Positions 10,731-14,003 of a stretch of DNA of 14,003 nt are shown piece after piece. Made by a program: the position numbers and the translations under genes. This DNA is from Phoronis ovalis (Eukaryota; Phoronida; Phoronidae). The stretch covers positions 1-14,003 of the forward strand of contig JAOXYB010034829.1 of assembly GCA_028565635.1 (NCBI GenBank). Direction: 5' to 3'. How positions within the stretch are numbered: position 1 is the first letter of the stretch; the number at the start of each line of letters is the position of its first letter. The notes beneath the pieces are model-generated. The model did not search any database. It was not told the origin of the DNA and saw only the letters and a program-made list of their open reading frames with translations.

Positions 10731-11151
10731 CTACAAATTAGCAGACACGCGTCATTAATATAAACCATCAGTGCACCAGCACCAGCCCCATATGAATTCG
10801 AATTATATGCATGTAACTAACAAGTTCTCGTCCTCATTCAAATTGCTAGTGGCATATCAAATAACTTTGCACCTCAAATAAAACATCCGTTACAAGGCGT
10901 GAACTATAATGTACCAATGCAATTATTATACTAAACATGGATCCAAAATCGGCATTGATTTTTTGAAATGCAACTCCGACACAGATCAAACTAGCAATGA
11001 CACATTAGAACAAGGTTCGTGGTAATTACATGTAAAAAATAGACCCTTTTTGCACAATTTCTGTCCAATGATTTACATGTATACATCTATGTTTATTAAA
11101 ATACCGTGTTTTCTTGTTACATTCAAACGTCTTTAGGACAGACAATCGTAC
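10731..11151 (-). other. Intron 3 (421 bp), carries two TACATGTA palindromes
   Basis: The intron between exons 3 and 4. It contains the 8-bp palindrome tacatgta at 11027-11034 and again at 11074-11081. No open frame with the repeat motif is present, and nothing else is recognised. Confidence 0.6.
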
Positions 11152-11263
11152 CTTGAATGTTAATGTTATCTATCACCGCCAGGGACGAGATTTCAACTTC
11201 TCCGCCAGACAAAATCAACGATCTCACATTTAAGGAGTGAAAATCAACAATACCTGAACGAAT
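11152..11263 (-). CDS. Exon 3: short solenoid exon
   Basis: A 112-nt exon entered in phase 0 and left in phase 1, with acceptor GTCTTTAG|ATTC and donor CAAG|GTACGA. It encodes 37 codons with the strand pattern FHSLNVRSLILSGGEVEISS, which is the L-x-V-x-x-L-x-L-S-G-G rung seen throughout the protein. It is too short to be a stand-alone reading frame. It is supported by both splice signals, by phase agreement with exons 2 and 4, and by the rung motif. A weaker alternative acceptor (TTCAG|GTATTG, 9 nt further in) would drop three residues without changing phase. Confidence 0.82.
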
Positions 11264-11580
11264 CTAAAGACAATGTGAATGTATTATGTAGAGCCAAGTA
11301 ATAAATATCAAGTATAACATATAGTAATTGAACAGTTAAATTCGTGGTATCAGAACACACATGAGTAACAATCTTAATTACAATATCTCTTGGTATTATT
11401 TGATCAGCCAGTATCTCCGGTATCTCACACCATGTTTCATCTACCGACATATATTGCATATTAAACATAATTTCAGTATTTATGTTATAATATATCATAA
11501 TATCATTGCTTAGTTTCAAATTATATTAGTCGATTTTTATTTTTAAAGTAAACTAAAAAAAGTATAAAATATATACTCAC
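11264..11580 (-). other. Intron 2 (317 bp), nothing recognised
   Basis: The intron between exons 2 and 3. It is open in a minus-strand frame for about 91 codons (11244-11519), but that frame runs into exon 3 out of register and has no solenoid pattern. The sequence is otherwise AT-rich with a T-rich tract before the acceptor. Confidence 0.6.
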
Positions 11581-12730
11581 TTTTATTGTGCCATTTCCAA
11601 TGAACTCGCTGCCTCTGGTAAACATGTGTTGACCATTGTCAATCTGCAATACTGTTTTGTCTTCAGCAACAAAAGTTCCTACATTCGTTGTACTTTTGGA
11701 CATAAAGATTTGACCTTGTGAAATATTTAAAGAGCCGTAGTTCTGAAAATGTGTATCTACATTTAACTTGCCATAAGACAAAGCAGAGGTAACGGTACCA
11801 TAGTTTTCTAATAAAGCTTCCGCGGTACCAGTTAATTTGAAAGACTGGCCGTTAATATCAAATACTGAGAAGGGCATTAGTTTCAGGTGATTAGACAAGT
11901 ATATCGTTAACTCGTCATTGCTGTTTATTATTGCTTTCTTATGTATGACTGTATTTCTCTGCAATGAGTGATCGTAACCATCTGTCAAAATTTCCATTTG
12001 AGGCGCTCTTATATCAAGTTTATTGTATGGTGTTCCTTTTATTGCACCACTCCACCATTTGAATGATTTGGATATCGTGATGTCACTTGTGCCTTGTAAA
12101 GTACCTTGACTCAGTGATACGTCACCAAAAATGGCTGACATATCACATTGGAAAATGCCACGTGTGATCAAAAGTTTATCTACTTTCAAAGTGTACTGAG
12201 ATGCGGCGACTTCAACAACCCCGTTGATTTGAATTTCCAATTTTTTCAATTTTACATCTGTAGGTGCGTCTAGTAGAGTTAATTTTCCATTTTTGACAGT
12301 TACACTATTTAATGTCCAATACTTTAAAGTCAAGTCTGGTCCATCGATAACGAGGTTTCCCTCACCTGATATAACACCCGTTTCAGAACTTAAATGGCTT
12401 TCACTTCCAGAAAACATGAGATTGTTTTCACGTTCAATATTGATGGTACCGTAATTTTCTGTCTTTCCACTAATTTTTAGAGTTTGCGACGGTTCGCCAG
12501 CAATAGTAATGTTCCCACTATTTTGAAAATGTTCCACTTGAATTTCAACTATACTTGAACGAATTACAATGTCTATTAATATGTCCCCCTCATTGGTAAG
12601 CTTTCCCGTTCCCGAAAGGATAACCGGATTTAATATTGACGCTCCTGAAAGAAGTTGTATTTCCGCACCATGACTGGCTACAAGATTACCATTCGACCAA
12701 TTCAGTATGTCATGAACAACAACATGCCCT
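11581..12730 (-). CDS. Exon 2: beta-solenoid, about 1.3 superrepeats
   Basis: This exon is 1,150 nt, entered in phase 2 and left in phase 0. The acceptor is ATATTTCAG|AGGG and the donor is AAAA|GTGAGT, close to consensus. It encodes 383 full codons rich in Gly, Asn, Ile, Val and Thr. Visible elements in order are an N-W-S-N-G landmark (12697-12699 is the Trp), three N-x-G turns (TNEGD, QNSGN, ENYGT) spaced about 25 residues, a strand run ending in GEGNLVIDG, a TLKVDKL strand, then F-K-W-W-S-G-A-I-K-G (Trp at 12055-12057), and two further N-Y-G turns (LLENYGTV and FQNYGSLNI). There are almost no cysteines, which fits a solenoid rather than an EGF or Ig protein. Open translation continues well upstream of the first in-frame start-like codon, so this is an internal exon and not a gene start. 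Confidence 0.92.
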
Positions 12731-13574
12731 CTGAAATATTAAAGTGTAACTATCAGTTACTGTGTTATTGTGTGTGTTCTGGTAGTATTTAAATATTGTG
12801 GCTATCAAAGTCATATCAGTTAGTAAAGTTTAGAACTTTAAGACCACATATTTAAAATATGTTTTCTTTCATCATTATTGACAATAGGTATTTATTTGTC
12901 GAAACATTTTTGCTCCTGCATTACTGTTAATGCTATTTCCCTTTTCCATCGTTCAACAAAGTTGATGATACTGTAACTGAAAATAGGTAAAATGTTGAGA
13001 CCCAATTATTTAGACAACTTAGCAAGACAATAAGACAGCAAAATATGCATGGAGCAGACACAAGATCGTGTCATGTACAGTAGGATATGAATTATCACAC
13101 TTGGCAAGCTTTCAAGCATGATGTTAATTGGCAAAAAGAAACAGTTGTCTCTGTAAAGGTAATGACCTAAGAATAATGAGATATTTTATGATGTTCTCTT
13201 AGTGTAACCTCGTTGATATGATTTAACTTTCAAATAAGCGACATCAATGCAGGATCCAGGTAGAGGACATTGTAAAGGATTAGGACATTGTGTAATAGAG
13301 CTTCTACCCATTTAATTGAATTTTCTAAATATGAAAAGACTACATAACACAGTCTAATATCATAACAGAAGATAGCTCGGTTCGTACTGGTGATACGAGT
13401 TGGAAAAACAAACATTTGTAAACATGACGTCATCTTGAAAGCAACACAATGATGTGTGCATATTAAAATAAAGCTGATATGCATGTATATAATATAAAAA
13501 CCTGAAAATTAAATCAGTTCAAACTCACAGAAACAAATGCTATGCTTTGTAAACACATATTGATAAATGTTTAC
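12731..13574 (-). other. Intron 1 (844 bp), no gene recognised
   Basis: The intron between exons 1 and 2. A minus-strand frame of 84 codons at 13230-13484 is open but shows no glycine/strand pattern and no family I know. The 10-mer aggacattgt occurs twice, at 13263-13272 and 13282-13291. Otherwise it is AT-rich sequence without identifiable features. Confidence 0.6.
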
Positions 13575-13745
13575 CTGCGAATATATTTCGCTGAATCTTT
13601 GTTGTCAAGTTGCATGATTCCCTGGACGTTTACTTGCTTCGACGCATCCAGTATACCCCCAGAAAACTTCCAAACTTCACTGATAGTTAAATCACCGAGT
13701 ACAATTACTTCGGATGTATAATATCTGTCACTTTGTTGAAAGAAT
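13575..13745 (-). CDS. Exon 1 of window: start of solenoid repeats
   Basis: This 171-nt exon (57 codons, phase 2 in and 2 out) has acceptor TTCTTACAG at its high end and donor CAG|GTAAAC at its low end. The reading contains LGDLTISEVWKFSGGILDA followed by a VNVQG strand. This is the landmark (aromatic-x-x-G-G-x-I/L) that recurs through the rest of the protein. The frame needs two bases from an exon beyond the window, so this is not the first exon of the gene. If the intron were retained, the frame would stop at once, because the donor reads AGG TAA. Its 5' part is duplicated as a broken copy about 186 bp upstream. The assignment rests on splice sites, phase fit with the next exon and motif similarity. 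Confidence 0.82.
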
Positions 13746-13880
13746 CTGTAAGAAAAAAATGTGAAACATTTCAATCCGAAGTTATTATAGTAAGTCATAA
13801 ATCATAGGGAACAGAATATCGTTGATGCAGTTAACGAATACTGGGGGTTGAGCTGTAACTCTCGATTAATCAAACACTTT

Positions 13881-13955
13881 TACCGCGTAAAGTTGCCTCA
13901 GATGTCTAATATGTCACTTAATTGAGGGAATCTGTAAGAAAAAATATGATACATT
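13881..13955 (-). pseudogene. Broken duplicate of the 5' part of exon 1 and its acceptor
   Basis: This stretch aligns with 13693-13770 at roughly 80% identity (hand alignment). It covers about 50 nt of exon, the acceptor (TTTTTTCTTACAG) and about 24 nt of the intron before it. Relative to the intact exon it lacks two bases after 13912, and most other changes are transitions. Read from its own acceptor at 13931, all three frames stop within about 35 nt. It can therefore not serve as coding sequence, although the splice acceptor itself looks intact. It is probably the remnant of a small tandem duplication about 186-188 bp apart. Confidence 0.75.
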
Positions 13956-14003
13956 GTTGATGGGGATGGTCAGTTAGAGAACACCGGGGTTTGAAACGTA
14001 GTT

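Larger units (their letters stand above)
5928..12699 (-). repeat. Protein superrepeat array, period about 250 residues
   Basis: Across exons 2 to 7 the landmark [FL]-x-[WF]-x-x-G-x-[IL]-x-G occurs with its central codon at 12697, 12055, 10555, 8925, 8157, 7386, 6651 and 5928 (low coordinate of each codon). After splicing, the gaps are 214, 254, 258, 256, 257, 245 and 241 residues. The landmark is usually preceded by a G-T-L-x-G step and followed 78-107 residues later by an N-[YFHK]-G turn. I placed these by eye. The repeats are divergent at DNA level, so they are old relative to the genome's recent repeats. Confidence 0.75.
267..13745 (-). other. Gene (partial at both ends): giant PSI/beta-solenoid extracellular protein, 12 exons in window
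   Basis: Twelve exons join on the minus strand at 13745-13575, 12730-11581, 11263-11152, 10730-10519, 10239-10065, 9769-9614, 9331-5351, 5212-5144, 3926-3717, 3434-3306, 3077-720 and 479-267. Every intron has GT...AG ends, and the phases agree at all eleven junctions (2, 0, 1, 0, 1, 1, 1, 1, 1, 1, 1). The joined frame is 8,936 nt without a stop. There is no initiator, signal peptide or terminator at the ends, so the gene continues past both window edges. The protein is dominated by short beta-strand/Gly/Asn turns typical of parallel beta-helices, interrupted once by two PSI-like cysteine modules. N-x-S/T sequons are frequent, which fits a secreted or surface protein. The family is not recognised by name. 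One alternative is that a second transcript starts at the 3077 exon. Confidence 0.85.

Noticed and set aside
11244-11519. Minus-strand 91-codon frame across intron 2 into exon 3
   Set aside because: It reads exon 3 in the wrong register, has no Gly/strand pattern, and would conflict with the phase-consistent splice from 11581 to 11263.
13230-13484. Minus-strand 84-codon frame in intron 1
   Set aside because: I considered a transposon fragment because of its Cys- and aromatic-rich reading, but no catalytic motif, terminal repeat or family resemblance could be supported.
267-13745. Bacterial autotransporter or filamentous-adhesin gene
   Set aside because: The beta-helix style is similar, but the frame is interrupted by introns with GT...AG ends and matching phases and it carries PSI modules, so it is an animal gene.

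Overview
The window looks like animal nuclear DNA, most likely from an invertebrate. It is AT-rich and carries one very long gene on the minus strand, built of exons with canonical GT...AG boundaries and pyrimidine-rich acceptor tracts. The encoded protein looks extracellular, with many N-glycosylation sequons and PSI-type cysteine modules. The species cannot be fixed from the sequence. No bacterial operon, rRNA, tRNA or CRISPR array was seen.

I reconstruct 12 consecutive exons by hand, from high to low coordinates: 13745-13575, 12730-11581, 11263-11152, 10730-10519, 10239-10065, 9769-9614, 9331-5351, 5212-5144, 3926-3717, 3434-3306, 3077-720 and 479-267. All eleven junctions keep phase. Together they give 8,936 nt and a stop-free frame of about 2,979 codons. 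The first exon begins in mid-frame and the last ends at a donor, so both ends of the gene lie outside the window.

The protein has three parts. (1) An N-terminal block of roughly 2,000 residues (13745 down to 5351, continuing into 5212-3717) is a glycine- and beta-branched-residue-rich solenoid, probably a parallel beta-helix. It has a superrepeat of about 241-258 residues, marked by a W/F-x-x-G-x-I-x-G landmark and followed by an N-Y-G landmark. (2) A cysteine-rich hinge has two PSI-like modules on two separate exons (3434-3306 and the start of 3077-720). (3) A second solenoid block starts with an N-W...N-W...P...D-x-V-I-I segment, resembling the opening of G8-type or bacterial surface beta-helix domains, and continues to the window edge. 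I do not recognise a named orthologue. Function is inferred only as a giant secreted or cell-surface structural or adhesive protein.

Around the gene: a degenerate, stop-containing copy of the first exon's 5' part lies just upstream of it (about 13881-13955). The intron at 1-266 holds a dispersed-repeat-like tract rich in ACCC/GGGT words. The larger introns (3927-5143 and 12731-13574) hold nothing I can identify. The two longest exons (3,981 and 2,358 bp) are intron-free, whereas equivalent repeat units at 9614-11581 are split by several introns.
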